DNA of 56,677 nt from Catenulispora rubra. Lineage in GTDB: Bacteria; Actinomycetota; Actinomycetes; Streptomycetales; Catenulisporaceae. The notes under the pieces were generated by a model, which saw nothing but the letters and a program-made list of their open reading frames with translations, was not told the origin of the DNA and searched no databases. Position 1 is the first letter of the stretch. Each line of letters begins with the position of its first letter. This document shows positions 26,369 to 33,813 of the stretch, piece after piece. The position numbers were made by a program, and so were the translations under genes. The stretch covers positions 1-56,677 of the forward strand of contig NZ_JAACYW010000044.1 in the NCBI RefSeq assembly GCF_015356825.1. The letters are read 5' to 3'.

Positions 26369-26608
26369 TCACCTCCTGGCGGGCGGCGGTCCGGCCGCCG
26401 CCTCCTCCTGGTAACGGCGCTCGGCACGCGCTGCCACGGACGGGCCGTCGCAACCGAATGCGTCCGCTAGGTGCATGAGATCGCTCATCATGTCCGTCAT
26501 CACGTCGACCGGCGTCTCCTTCGCGTCGAACCGGTCGCGGTAGGCGCGATACACGTTCGTGATCCGCATGCTCGCCCTGTCGCGGGCTGTCATCGCCTGA
26601 GCGGCCAT
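26369..26608 (-). CDS. small hypothetical protein
   Basis: 79 residues starting MAAQAMTARDRASMRI; its ATG overlaps the TAA of the gene before it. A helical domain with many methionines (VDVMTDMMSDLMHLADAF) and a Pro/Arg tail. Unrecognised. Confidence 0.6.
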   Translation of the reverse strand: MAAQAMTARDRASMRITNVYRAYRDRFDAKETPVDVMTDMMSDLMHLADAFGCDGPSVAARAERRYQEEAAAGPPPARR

Positions 26609-26826
26609 TACCGCTCCCCTCGGAACCACTCGGCGATGGCGGTGGCGGCGGCGTCACGGCTGGCGAAGTCGCCAAGATAGCTGTGCGTGTCGTTCTCCTC
26701 GGTGCGGTAGGCGTGCGTCCGCCAGCACCGACCCTCCGGGAGGTTCATCGCGCGGATCGTCGAAAAGAACCCGTCGCCCCAGCCGTTGTAGAGGCCGGGG
26801 ATCGCGGGGTGTGCAGTGACGTTCAC
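26608..26826 (-). CDS. small hypothetical protein
   Basis: 72 residues from the GTG at 26826 (MNVTAHPAIPGLYNGW). Beta-prone and rich in Gly, Tyr and Trp, with a terminal helix RDAAATAIAEWFRGER. Unrecognised. It starts right after the stop of the 26831 gene. Confidence 0.6.
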   Translation of the reverse strand: MNVTAHPAIPGLYNGWGDGFFSTIRAMNLPEGRCWRTHAYRTEENDTHSYLGDFASRDAAATAIAEWFRGER

Positions 26827-26830
26827 GCCC

Positions 26831-27145
26831 TCAGTCCTCCTCGTCGTCGAACAGCCACGGGATCGCGGACCACGTCCGCTGTCGTCGCCTGGCGTCCGAT
26901 CGCGTGTCGGTATAGGACGCCCCGTCCCGATCGGCAGGGTGGACCGGGGCTCCGAGAATGGAGAAGGTGACCTGGGGACGCGTTGTGAACGTGTAGTCCG
27001 CGAAGTCGTACCGCTGCTCGTCCACGCAATAGCGTGCGACGGCATCGGCCTGCGCCTGGCTCGCGCTCGGCGCGTCCAGCACGTAGACGGACGTGCCGGG
27101 CTCGCCGAAGCGCTCGAAGTCCTCAATGAACACCGTGTAGACCAT
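26831..27145 (-). CDS. hypothetical protein
   Basis: 104 residues from the ATG at 27145; a GTG at 27148 is equally well placed after GGAGGAGG. MVYTVFIEDFERFGEPGTSV suggests a small ferredoxin-like fold, followed by SQAQADAVARYCVDE. Unrecognised. Overlaps the stop of the preceding gene. Confidence 0.6.
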   Translation of the reverse strand: MVYTVFIEDFERFGEPGTSVYVLDAPSASQAQADAVARYCVDEQRYDFADYTFTTRPQVTFSILGAPVHPADRDGASYTDTRSDARRRQRTWSAIPWLFDDEED

Positions 27146-27369
27146 CACCGGGTCCTCCTCCGCATCTCATCGGCGAACAGCTCGGCGGCGCAGTTCAGCG
27201 GTGTCGGCCGTATGTAGAGGTCGGTGTCGCGGTAGCCCTTCAGCCTGGCCCATCGGCGGATCAGGTCCTGGTCCTCCACCAGGGGGAAGACCATCAGGTC
27301 GTCAGCCTCGCCGTCGTTGATCAGCGTGACCAGAAGGAAGCCGGTCCCTTTCGCCTCCATCCGGCTCAT
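27145..27369 (-). CDS. small hypothetical protein
   Basis: 74 residues starting MSRMEAKGTGFLLVTLIN; ATGA overlaps the preceding stop. An Arg-rich end (FADEMRRRTR) carries the ribosome site of the next gene. Unrecognised. Confidence 0.6.
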   Translation of the reverse strand: MSRMEAKGTGFLLVTLINDGEADDLMVFPLVEDQDLIRRWARLKGYRDTDLYIRPTPLNCAAELFADEMRRRTR

Positions 27370-27737
27370 CCGATCAGCCCCCTGATTTCGTCGTACATGC
27401 CCTCGCCCCACTCGATGCAGCGCGCCGGGCAGATCAGATACTCGTCGGTGTCGGGGTCAATCAAGCGGGCCTCGATGCGGCCCCCGGCCGAACGGGTCGG
27501 ACCGGGCAGCGTGTGCCAAGTCAGGAAGTACGCGCCGCGCGGACCGGACACCTTCACCGAAAAGCCCTGCCGGTCCACGCCCGAATCCCCTGCCCACGGC
27601 GCCCACGCGCCACAGTACGTCGTGGCGGCGATCCCGTTGACGTCCAGATTGCTCTTCAAGACCCTATTGTCGTAGGCGTTCGCTGCACTCCACGCTTTCC
27701 GGACGCCCCGCCCGTCCACGTAAACCAGCTCATCCAA
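27366..27737 (-). CDS. hypothetical protein, first gene after P6
   Basis: 123 residues. No ATG is in frame, so a TTG at 27737 is the likely start (MDELVYVDGRGVRKAW). It is beta-rich in the middle (GFSVKVSGPRGAYFLTWHTL) and ends with YLICPARCIEWGEGMYDEI, a possible metal-binding pair of cysteines. Unrecognised. Confidence 0.55.
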   Translation of the reverse strand: MDELVYVDGRGVRKAWSAANAYDNRVLKSNLDVNGIAATTYCGAWAPWAGDSGVDRQGFSVKVSGPRGAYFLTWHTLPGPTRSAGGRIEARLIDPDTDEYLICPARCIEWGEGMYDEIRGLIG

Positions 27738-27769
27738 GTCCCATCTGCCTTTCGGTCACCTTCGCGGGC

Positions 27770-27834
27770 CGGTCTCGGGTTGCCCTCCCTCGACCTGATA
27801 CATCCATATTATAGCCACAACAACCAACGGTCAA
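27770..27834 (-). promoter_or_regulatory. P6: element promoter with class A leader
   Basis: -35 TTGACC (27829-27834), 17-bp spacer, -10 TAATAT (27806-27811), leader GAGGGAGGGCAACCCGAGA. Confidence 0.85.
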
Positions 27835-27865
27835 GTTTACTGAAGGTGGCGCTTCCCCTGCCGCC

Positions 27866-28084
27866 TGGTCGGCAGGGGTTGCGGGGTGGGGTTTCACTCC
27901 TCCCCCGTCCCCTTGATAGCTGCCGCCGGGTCCGGGGCCTTCAGGCCGGCCGGGTCAAGGGCCGGCGCAGCCGGTCACGCGTGACGCGACCGTCAGGGAG
28001 CGCCCTTGAGGCGGACGGCCGACCCCGGATAATCACCGCGGCGCAGGGGAACGGAACACCCCGGGCGCGGCGAAGCCGCACAGA
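27866..28084 (+). ncRNA. R3: element-wide structured RNA, copy 3
   Basis: Stem TCAAGGGC (27955-27962) with GCCCTTGA (28002-28009), hairpin GGCC-TTCA-GGCC, GGGTC/GACCC, CGTCCCC/GGGGAACG with a bulged A, and GCGGC-GAA-GCCGC at the 3' end. The 3' extension of R1, R2 and R4 is missing. Confidence 0.7.
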
Positions 28085-28405
28085 AGGCAGAGTCATGCCG
28101 CAGGCGTGTCCTTCACGGCTTCCCACACGCGCGGCCCGCGGCGCGTTCCGGATCAACGACGGTTCGATGGATGGCGCGAGGCGCGCTGCCGGTGGCCGTC
28201 GGCCGACGCCGGACACAGGATGCTGATTATCTGCCGCGTCGCACTGCTCGCTGCGGCCCGCTTGTGGACCGGACGGCCCTTCTCGGCAAGGGCGGTCCCG
28301 ACGCGGGCAGCCTCGGTGCCGATCCCGGTCCGCAGGGTGCGGATCGCATACGAGCGTGGCCCACGAGCTGGATTCGCACGCAGATGGGATTGATGGCCGC
28401 GCCGG
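28085..28405. other. no convincing gene
   Basis: 320 bp between R3 and the 28406 gene. Open frames exist on both strands but none has a good start or codon pattern. I see no repeat related to the neighbours. Confidence 0.5.
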
Positions 28406-28606
28406 TCAGGACTGGAATCCGGCCGCCGCCGGATGTCGCGCGTGGGGTGGGCACACGCTGTGGCCGGTGCCGGGGTCGTACCCGGCGTCACAGGCCTCGC
28501 AGACGAACCGTCCGCACACCACGCAGTCACCGTAGGCAAGGCTGGCGTGGTCGCCAAGATCCTCACCGCATTCGGCGCACCACGGTTCGGCAAGTGGATA
28601 GCTCAC
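28406..28606 (-). CDS. small zinc-ribbon protein
   Basis: 66 residues from the GTG at 28606 (GGGGAC upstream). It contains CAEC, CVVC, CEAC and a later HSVCPPH, so it probably binds one or two zinc ions, like short double zinc-ribbon or LIM-type modules. A protein- or nucleic-acid-binding adaptor is plausible. It follows the 28661 gene in the P7 operon, which also has a zinc ribbon. Confidence 0.65.
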   Translation of the reverse strand: MSYPLAEPWCAECGEDLGDHASLAYGDCVVCGRFVCEACDAGYDPGTGHSVCPPHARHPAAAGFQS

Positions 28607-28660
28607 AGGCAGTCCCCTCCGGCCGGCCGGGCGCCAGTCGGCACCCGGCCCGTGACAGTG

Positions 28661-29233
28661 TCAGTCCTCGACGTCCGGGGAGATCAGAGCTGCGGCGAGT
28701 TCGGCAGCGGGCTGCTCGGACCAGTACTCCGGAGATTCCCGGGGCCCGCCGATATCGGATCCGACGGTGCCCGCGCCGACGCCGAGCACGTCGGCAAGCC
28801 GGTAGTCCCCGGTCATCGCGGCGTGCCAGCGGGCCGAGCCGCGCAGCATGGCGGTCTTGCCGAACAGTTCGGCGCCGATGACGGCGACGGCTGCGTCCAG
28901 CGCCGCAGTAATCTCCTTGCCGGGTATCCCGACGTAGAGGGCCGCGTTCATCGGCATCGTCATGTCGGCGCCGGTGTCGAAGCGGATCATCCGCCAGCAG
29001 TACGCGGCCCCGTAGACACCTCCGTCGTACGGCAGGGCCGGACGGCTGCGACGGAACCGGCCCTCGTTCGCCCCGCGCGTGGACAGCAGCGCCGCCTTGA
29101 TCGCCGACTGGTCGACGGTGACCTTCCCACCAACGCACAGCCGACACGGAGCGGTCGGGTAGAACTGGCTGACCAGCTCGGTCGTACCTTGGCAGTCAGG
29201 ACAGATGAAGGTCTGCGGCTGGATCGACGACAT
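28661..29233 (-). CDS. hypothetical protein with N-terminal zinc ribbon
   Basis: 190 residues from the ATG at 29233 (AAGGGAC 6 nt upstream). FICPDCQGT and PCRLCVGG near the start form a four-cysteine zinc ribbon of the DnaJ-like CxxCxG type. The rest is helical (ITAALDAAVAVIGAELFG, RLADVLGVGAGTVG). Unrecognised beyond the ribbon. First gene after P7. Confidence 0.65.
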   Translation of the reverse strand: MSSIQPQTFICPDCQGTTELVSQFYPTAPCRLCVGGKVTVDQSAIKAALLSTRGANEGRFRRSRPALPYDGGVYGAAYCWRMIRFDTGADMTMPMNAALYVGIPGKEITAALDAAVAVIGAELFGKTAMLRGSARWHAAMTGDYRLADVLGVGAGTVGSDIGGPRESPEYWSEQPAAELAAALISPDVED

Positions 29234-29261
29234 AGAGACGTCCCTTCGTACGTGCTTCGCG

Positions 29262-29329
29262 GGCTGGTCTCGGGTTGCCCTCCCTTGACCCATTGAATCT
29301 AGTTTATAGTATAAATAACGTGTGGTCAA
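29262..29329 (-). promoter_or_regulatory. P7: element promoter with class A leader
   Basis: -35 TTGACC (29324-29329), 17-bp spacer, -10 TAAACT (29301-29306), leader AAGGGAGGGCAACCCGAGA. Confidence 0.85.
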
Positions 29330-29361
29330 CCCAACGTCAGGCGGGGTGGCCTCGCACGAGC

Positions 29362-29625
29362 GCAGGTCGGCGGGGGTTACGGGGTGGGTTGCGGTTCTCC
29401 CCCGTTCCCCTTGATAGCTGCCGCCGGGTCCGGGGCCCGGAGGGCGTCCGGGTCAAGGGCCGGCGCAGCCGGTCACACCGTGACGCGACCGCCGGGGAGC
29501 GCCTTTGACGCGGGCGGCCGACCCCGGATACTGGCCGCGGCGCAGGGGAAACGAAACACCCCGGCGTGGCGAAGACGCGCCCCGGGAAGCCGAGACAGCC
29601 CGCGCCGAAGGCGCGGACCTCTACG
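29362..29625 (+). ncRNA. R4: element-wide structured RNA, copy 4
   Basis: Stem TCAAGGGC (29453-29460) with GCCTTTGA (29501-29508), one G-U pair in place of G-C. The small hairpin is GCCC-GGA-GGGC and the closing pair is CGTTCCCC/GGGGAAACG, changed on both sides relative to R2. The 3' hairpin shows a paired change to GCGT/ACGC. Confidence 0.7.
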
Positions 29626-29627
29626 GC

Positions 29628-29661
29628 ACTGGCCGGCGCGGCAGACGCCGTGCCGGCCAGT
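29628..29661. terminator. 15-bp hairpin after R4
   Basis: 29628-29642 pairs with 29647-29661 around AGAC, with one G-U pair. It lies between R4 and the converging 29767 gene, so it can act on both strands. Confidence 0.55.
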
Positions 29662-29766
29662 GGTCCGGGCTACCGTCGGCCGTGCTGACGTCCTTCACGA
29701 GCGGCGCGCCGCTTCGGTGGCGGCGTCGGGCCATCGCCGCCAGCTCGGCGGCGAGGCGGGGTGCGG

Positions 29767-30966
29767 TCAGCGGCGGCGCACGAAGGCGCGGCCTGCGAGC
29801 ACTGCACCAAAGTGCAGAGCGGCAACACCGCATCCGGCCAGGACGCTGATCGGCCAGGCGAACCCGACGATGTGCAGCAGCAGGGTGGTGAAGGCCATGA
29901 ATCCGGCGGACACCGCATGGATTCGGGCGGGGATCGGTGGCTCGTTGGCAGCGGGCGTCATTGTTGGGGTTCCGTTCGTGATGGTGGTGGCAGGTAAACG
30001 GTCCGGACCTGCGGTGTCATCGCCGGTCCGGGGACATTCGGCGCGAGGGGTCGGCCTGGAGCCCGAGGCGCCTGCGAGGGTTTCCAGGTCCGGGTGGTGG
30101 GCGGCCAGGCGGCGGACGACAGCGCGGGCGTCCGCGCGCACGGTGGCCCCGGGCGCCTGGACGGCAGCTGCGGCCAGGTGGGCGATCAGCTCCGCGATCC
30201 CCTCGACGTCCGGGACGACGACCCGGCAGGCGGGGTAGAAGTGGTTCTCATAGGACTCCCGGGCCGCAGCGGTCCAGGCCAGGTAGAGCGAGCGCTCACC
30301 GTCGCCGTGCGCCGCATGCCCTGCGAACCGCTCGTCAAGCCAACCGGCCAGCAGCCCGCCGATCCTCGCGTCGTACCCGGCGGCCGGGCGCGGGCCGCGT
30401 AGCACCGTCCAGCGGCGCAACCGGCTCTCGCACTCGGCCAGCCACCGCACGCTGTCGCGCAGGGAGTCGGCCTCGCGGGAGATCCGCGCGATCCGCGCGT
30501 CGGACAGGGCTCGCAGGTACGCCGTGTGCTGTCGGCGCGTCCGGGGGTCGGCGCGATGCTGGGCGATCACGGCCTCGCCGACCTCCCGCATCCTCTGCCA
30601 GCTCGCGGCCCGGACGATCCCATAGGGACCGGTGTGTATCCGGCTCCATGGGTCGCGCAGGTGATCTCGAGTGTCCTTCTCCGCATCGGGGACGATCGTG
30701 ATGTTGCCGTAGAGCTGGCAGGTGTAGACGCTCACGCGGTCGGCGTAGGAGCTTGGCGACTCTGCCGCGTCGTAGCGGCCGAACGTCAGCTGGAGCCAGG
30801 TGTAGGCGTCCGGGTCGTCCGCCTCGCCGGCGGGGGCTTCGGGGTGGACGGTAAGGGTTCCGCGTACATGCGGGGCGTAGAGGCGGTAGTAGGTGAGGCC
30901 GAGCTCGTCGTACTCGACGTCGGCGCGGACCAGCAGGCCGCTTGGGGACTTCGTGGTGAAGGTCAT
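29767..30966 (-). CDS. hypothetical protein with C-terminal membrane hairpin
   Basis: 399 residues from the ATG at 30966. A beta-rich start (GLLVRADVEYDELGLTYY), QLYGNITIVPD, and helical parts resemble the 15637 gene, so the two are paralogues. The last 60 residues (MTPAANEPPIPARIHAV...) contain two membrane segments, AVSAGFMAFTTLLLHIVGF and ISVLAGCGVAALHFGAVLA. This tail starts with a methionine and might be a fused or separately translated gene. It is behind ssb in the P8 operon. Confidence 0.6.
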   Translation of the reverse strand: MTFTTKSPSGLLVRADVEYDELGLTYYRLYAPHVRGTLTVHPEAPAGEADDPDAYTWLQLTFGRYDAAESPSSYADRVSVYTCQLYGNITIVPDAEKDTRDHLRDPWSRIHTGPYGIVRAASWQRMREVGEAVIAQHRADPRTRRQHTAYLRALSDARIARISREADSLRDSVRWLAECESRLRRWTVLRGPRPAAGYDARIGGLLAGWLDERFAGHAAHGDGERSLYLAWTAAARESYENHFYPACRVVVPDVEGIAELIAHLAAAAVQAPGATVRADARAVVRRLAAHHPDLETLAGASGSRPTPRAECPRTGDDTAGPDRLPATTITNGTPTMTPAANEPPIPARIHAVSAGFMAFTTLLLHIVGFAWPISVLAGCGVAALHFGAVLAGRAFVRRR

Positions 30967-31040
30967 CGCAGGTCCGTCCAAGGCGGTGATGAGCGGGTGC
31001 GCCGCCGCGTACCGTCGCGGCGGCGCACTCCGGGCGGAGG

Positions 31041-31517
31041 CTAGAAGGGGCGCCCGGCTCCGGCTGTCGCAGGAACCTGCCAGGGGTCGGCGGCCGCTGC
31101 GCCCTGGGTCGTCTGGCCCCACCCGCCCTCGGCCTGGTTCGCACCGGACCGTGCTGCGGTCTTGTTGACGGTCGCAGGGGTGAACTTCAGACTCACGCCG
31201 ATCTCCTCGACGTCCATCTCGAAGCCGGTCCGCTTGACGCCGTCCTGCACCCAGCTGTGCTGCTTCAGAGCGCCGGTCACCATCACGCGCGTGCCCTTGG
31301 TCAGGTTGCTCTCCGCCAGATTCTCGGCCGCCTTGCGCCACAGGGTGCAGCGCATGAACAGCGCCTCTCCGTCCTTCCACTCGTTCGTGTTCTTGTCGAA
31401 GGTCCGGGGGGTGCTGGCCACGGTGAAGTTGGCGACCGCCGCCCCGCTGGGGACGAACTTCAAGCCGATGTCCTCGGTCAGATTGCCGATGATCGTCAGG
31501 GTGGTCTCGCCTGCCAT
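31041..31517 (-). CDS. ssb: single-stranded DNA-binding protein
   Basis: 158 residues starting [16 protein letters not shown]. The OB-fold pattern [38 protein letters not shown] and [15 protein letters not shown] is typical of bacterial SSB, which covers single-stranded DNA in replication and conjugation. The C-terminus ends AGAGRPF: it keeps Pro-Phe but lacks the acidic DDxPF tip that recruits partner proteins. The ATG at 31517 is chosen by homology, with GAAAGG upstream; the frame is open further to the class B leader. First gene after P8. Confidence 0.9.
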   Translation of the reverse strand: MAGETTLTIIGNLTEDIGLKFVPSGAAVANFTVASTPRTFDKNTNEWKDGEALFMRCTLWRKAAENLAESNLTKGTRVMVTGALKQHSWVQDGVKRTGFEMDVEEIGVSLKFTPATVNKTAARSGANQAEGGWGQTTQGAAAADPWQVPATAGAGRPF

Positions 31518-31677
31518 GTCAGTGCCTTTCGTCAGTTCCGCTCGATACGAGTCCCGCCACACGGACCGAAGCCGATCCCGTAGTCGGGGGCGAACGGCAC
31601 TCCGCCTCGCGCATGCCACACGCATCGGGGTCGCCGTTCTGGGGGAAAGCCGTGATCTGTCTTGCCTGCCGGTCGGG

Positions 31678-31732
31678 GGTGCCATCCCCTCCCAACAGGG
31701 ACAATACTATAGGGTTATTGTATTTAAGTCAA
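31678..31732 (-). promoter_or_regulatory. P8: element promoter with class B leader (ssb)
   Basis: -35 TTGACT (31727-31732), 17-bp spacer, -10 TAGTAT (31704-31709), followed by TGTTGGGAGGGGATGGCACC, nearly identical to the leader behind P9 and different from class A. The leader holds an ATG right after GGGAGGGG, so a leader peptide or extended N-terminus is possible. Confidence 0.85.
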
Positions 31733-31821
31733 GCTGTGGACAGGTTTTGACCTGCGCTTTTCATGCCAACCATCCACCGGCCAGCATGACCCGAACCACG
31801 ACTTGCGCCAGGTTCCCGCTC

Positions 31822-31979
31822 TGCCCCCGTCCCCCTGATAGCTGCCCGGGTCCGGGGCCCAGAGGCCGGGCGGGTCAGGGGCCGGCGTGGCCGGTCTCGC
31901 GTGACGCGACCGCAGGGCGCGCCCTTGAGGCGCCCGGCCGACCCCGGATACTGCCTGCGGCAGGGGGGACGAACACCCC
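31822..31979 (+). ncRNA. R5: element-wide structured RNA, short copy
   Basis: Stem TCAGGGGC (31875-31882) with GCCCTTGA (31921-31928), again one G-U pair. GGCC-CAGA-GGCC, CCGGC-GTG-GCCGG, TCGCG-TGA-CGCGA, GGGTC/GACCC, and closing pair CGTCCCCC/GGGGGACG without a bulge. The 5' G-rich part and 3' extension of R1-R4 are absent. A small GGCTAC/GTAGCC hairpin follows at 31989-32002. Confidence 0.7.
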
Positions 31980-32104
31980 AATATTCCCGGCTACTTGTAG
32001 CCCTTTGACGACGAACCCGACCGTCACACTCGGCGGCACCGACCGCAACTCCGCTAGATTCAGCGCCTCCGGTCAGGACCGTGTTAAGGCTCCCTGAATT
32101 TGAA

Positions 32105-32148
32105 GGTTGGTGCTTTCGTTGATGGCATGCCATCAACGAGAGCCAACC
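32105..32148. other. 22-bp perfect palindrome within a longer imperfect one
   Basis: CGTTGATGGCA at 32117-32127 is followed directly by its exact complement to 32138. Outer arms GGTTGG (32105-32110) and CCAACC (32143-32148) extend it. It is non-coding, with lower GC than its surroundings. A binding site for a dimeric protein, a resolution site or a cruciform origin feature are possible. Confidence 0.6.
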
Positions 32149-32218
32149 CCACAGTTAAACCTCTGCAAGCCCTAGCCGTACAGCTTCGCGGGCCAACTCG
32201 CGCGTGCGAAGCGCTGCA

Positions 32219-32245
32219 CCGTAGCGGCGCCGTAAACCGCTACGG
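32219..32245 (-). terminator. hairpin at the stop of the 32240 gene
   Basis: CCGTAGCGG (32219-32227) pairs with CCGCTACGG (32237-32245), 9-nt loop. It overlaps the TAG stop of the minus-strand gene and most likely ends its transcript; no T tract follows. Confidence 0.55.
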
Positions 32246-33169
32246 CGCGGAGAGGCTTCTCAAATCCCGAATATGCCCGTTCATGATGTCGACCCGCTGA
32301 AGAGTCGCACGTGCCTCGGCCTCGCCGCCGACGCCGTAGTACGCCGCAAATGCCGCCAGGGTCTTTCCCGTGGCCTCGATCGCGAGAGACACTAAGGCCC
32401 CGACTTCGGCGAGATCCGCCTGGAACATGACCTGATCTGCCGTGGTGTTGGTGGTAAGCGCGTTCAGTGTCTGGTGCGACCCGTGGATTGCGCCTGACGT
32501 AATCCGGTAGGCACCTGGGCGGTCAGGAAAGGCATCGGTGACGAGCTTGGTCAAATTCGGCTTCATCAGCGCGGAGTGGTGGCCGAGGACCAGCTTGAAA
32601 TCCTTCTTGGACTTGTCCTTCTCAACCGTGATGGCCGCCGCGTCGATCTCTCCCTTGAGCTGATCGAACTCCTTCTGCGCAGTAGCCTCCATCTGCGGCC
32701 GGACAGCCGGGGGATACTCCGCCGCAAGCGCCGTCTGGTGCTTTGCATCCGCATACAGCAGGGCGGAGCCGCGGGTCAGGCGCGTCTGGGCCCCGATGCC
32801 CGTGTCGAGCAGATACATGATCGTCGCGGTGCTCTCACACGCTGGCCGGCCGATCGTCAGATGAGCGAACAGGGGGATCTCCTGCTCGGACAGGACGTTC
32901 CGCAGGCTATTGACGTGGTCGTACACGTTGGTCGCGAGCAGGCGTGTCAGGTTGAGTGTCTGCATCCACAGCCGGTGCTGGCTGGGGCGGACCTTGTCGG
33001 GAACGAGGTCGAAGAACGCCAACTCGGTCGAGTTGGGACAGTTCGACGGTCGGTGTTTGAAGTACTCTTCCGGAGCGCGCTTGAACATGGCGAGCTGCGC
33101 CTCCAGCTCATCGCGGGCCGCGCGGATCAGCGGGATCGGCGCGCCGGGGATGGAGTACTTGGCTGTCAT
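32240..33169 (-). CDS. hypothetical protein
   Basis: 309 residues from the ATG at 33169 (MTAKYSIPGAPIPLIRAAR). It is helical and Lys/Glu-containing, less GC-biased than neighbours (VEKDKSKKDFKLVLGHHS), which suggests separate acquisition. The region SGAIHGSHQTLNALTTN has spaced histidines. It resembles uncharacterised proteins with several helices and no catalytic signature I can name. It has no element-type promoter upstream. Confidence 0.65.
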   Translation of the reverse strand: MTAKYSIPGAPIPLIRAARDELEAQLAMFKRAPEEYFKHRPSNCPNSTELAFFDLVPDKVRPSQHRLWMQTLNLTRLLATNVYDHVNSLRNVLSEQEIPLFAHLTIGRPACESTATIMYLLDTGIGAQTRLTRGSALLYADAKHQTALAAEYPPAVRPQMEATAQKEFDQLKGEIDAAAITVEKDKSKKDFKLVLGHHSALMKPNLTKLVTDAFPDRPGAYRITSGAIHGSHQTLNALTTNTTADQVMFQADLAEVGALVSLAIEATGKTLAAFAAYYGVGGEAEARATLQRVDIMNGHIRDLRSLSAP

Positions 33170-33813
33170 GCCTTGACGGTAGGCCGTTCCCGGCGGGATG
33201 TCCGCGCATTTCTTGGGGGGGGTCGCGGCCCATCCGGTTCGGGCACCCTTCACGTCACCTTGCTCGCACTATTGTTCGCCGTCGCCCGGAAGGCTCCTGC
33301 TTATCCCCCTGCTGCCGAACTGCTCAACGCAGGCGGCCGGGGCACCGGTGACGTTCGGCAGCATCACCCGCAACCGACGCTGCTGGGAGAACACGGCACG
33401 GCCGCTGGCAGGCAGCGTATCGGCCCTTCCGGTCAGGTTGCCGGTGCCGTCCCCAAGGCCGGACCACACCGCCGCCTCCCTGAGCCGCCCAGACACGCCA
33501 TCGAAGAGAGCAGGCACCTACAAAATCAGAGAGCCTTAACAGACCGCGCTTCCTGCTCGGTATCTCTCTGGACTGCAGAAGCGCACAACTGAGCTTCTAT
33601 CCGCGTCGCAATCGGTAGCGTAGACAGAACAAGTCGTCATCCCACAGCCCGTGGCGCTGGCCCACTTCAACAATCACAACTTGTGGGTCCGCAGCGCTGA
33701 TCGGGCGGCCCGAGTCACTACCGGCCGGTGCTCCTGGTCGACCTCCTCCTTCGCCAGGGGACACGGATCGACGGCGTCGGCGGCCCGATCGCGAAGCAAA
33801 GCCCGCTAGGCCG
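33170..33813. other. no convincing gene
   Basis: 644 bp between two minus-strand genes. Several open frames on both strands lack credible starts. The region holds the promoter of the 33169 gene at most. No repeats of the R or P type are seen. Confidence 0.5.

Noticed and set aside
17800..29329. Class A leader as an upstream peptide
   Set aside because: The leaders hold no ATG, GTG or TTG in a suitable place after the GGGAGGG motif, so translation there is unlikely.
20514..29661. R elements as protein-coding
   Set aside because: Frames through them are not shared between copies. Insertions and deletions do not respect codons, while the base pairing is preserved.
29362..29661. R elements as guide RNA of a TnpB or IscB nuclease
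   Set aside because: No tnpB- or iscB-like gene is seen anywhere in the window.
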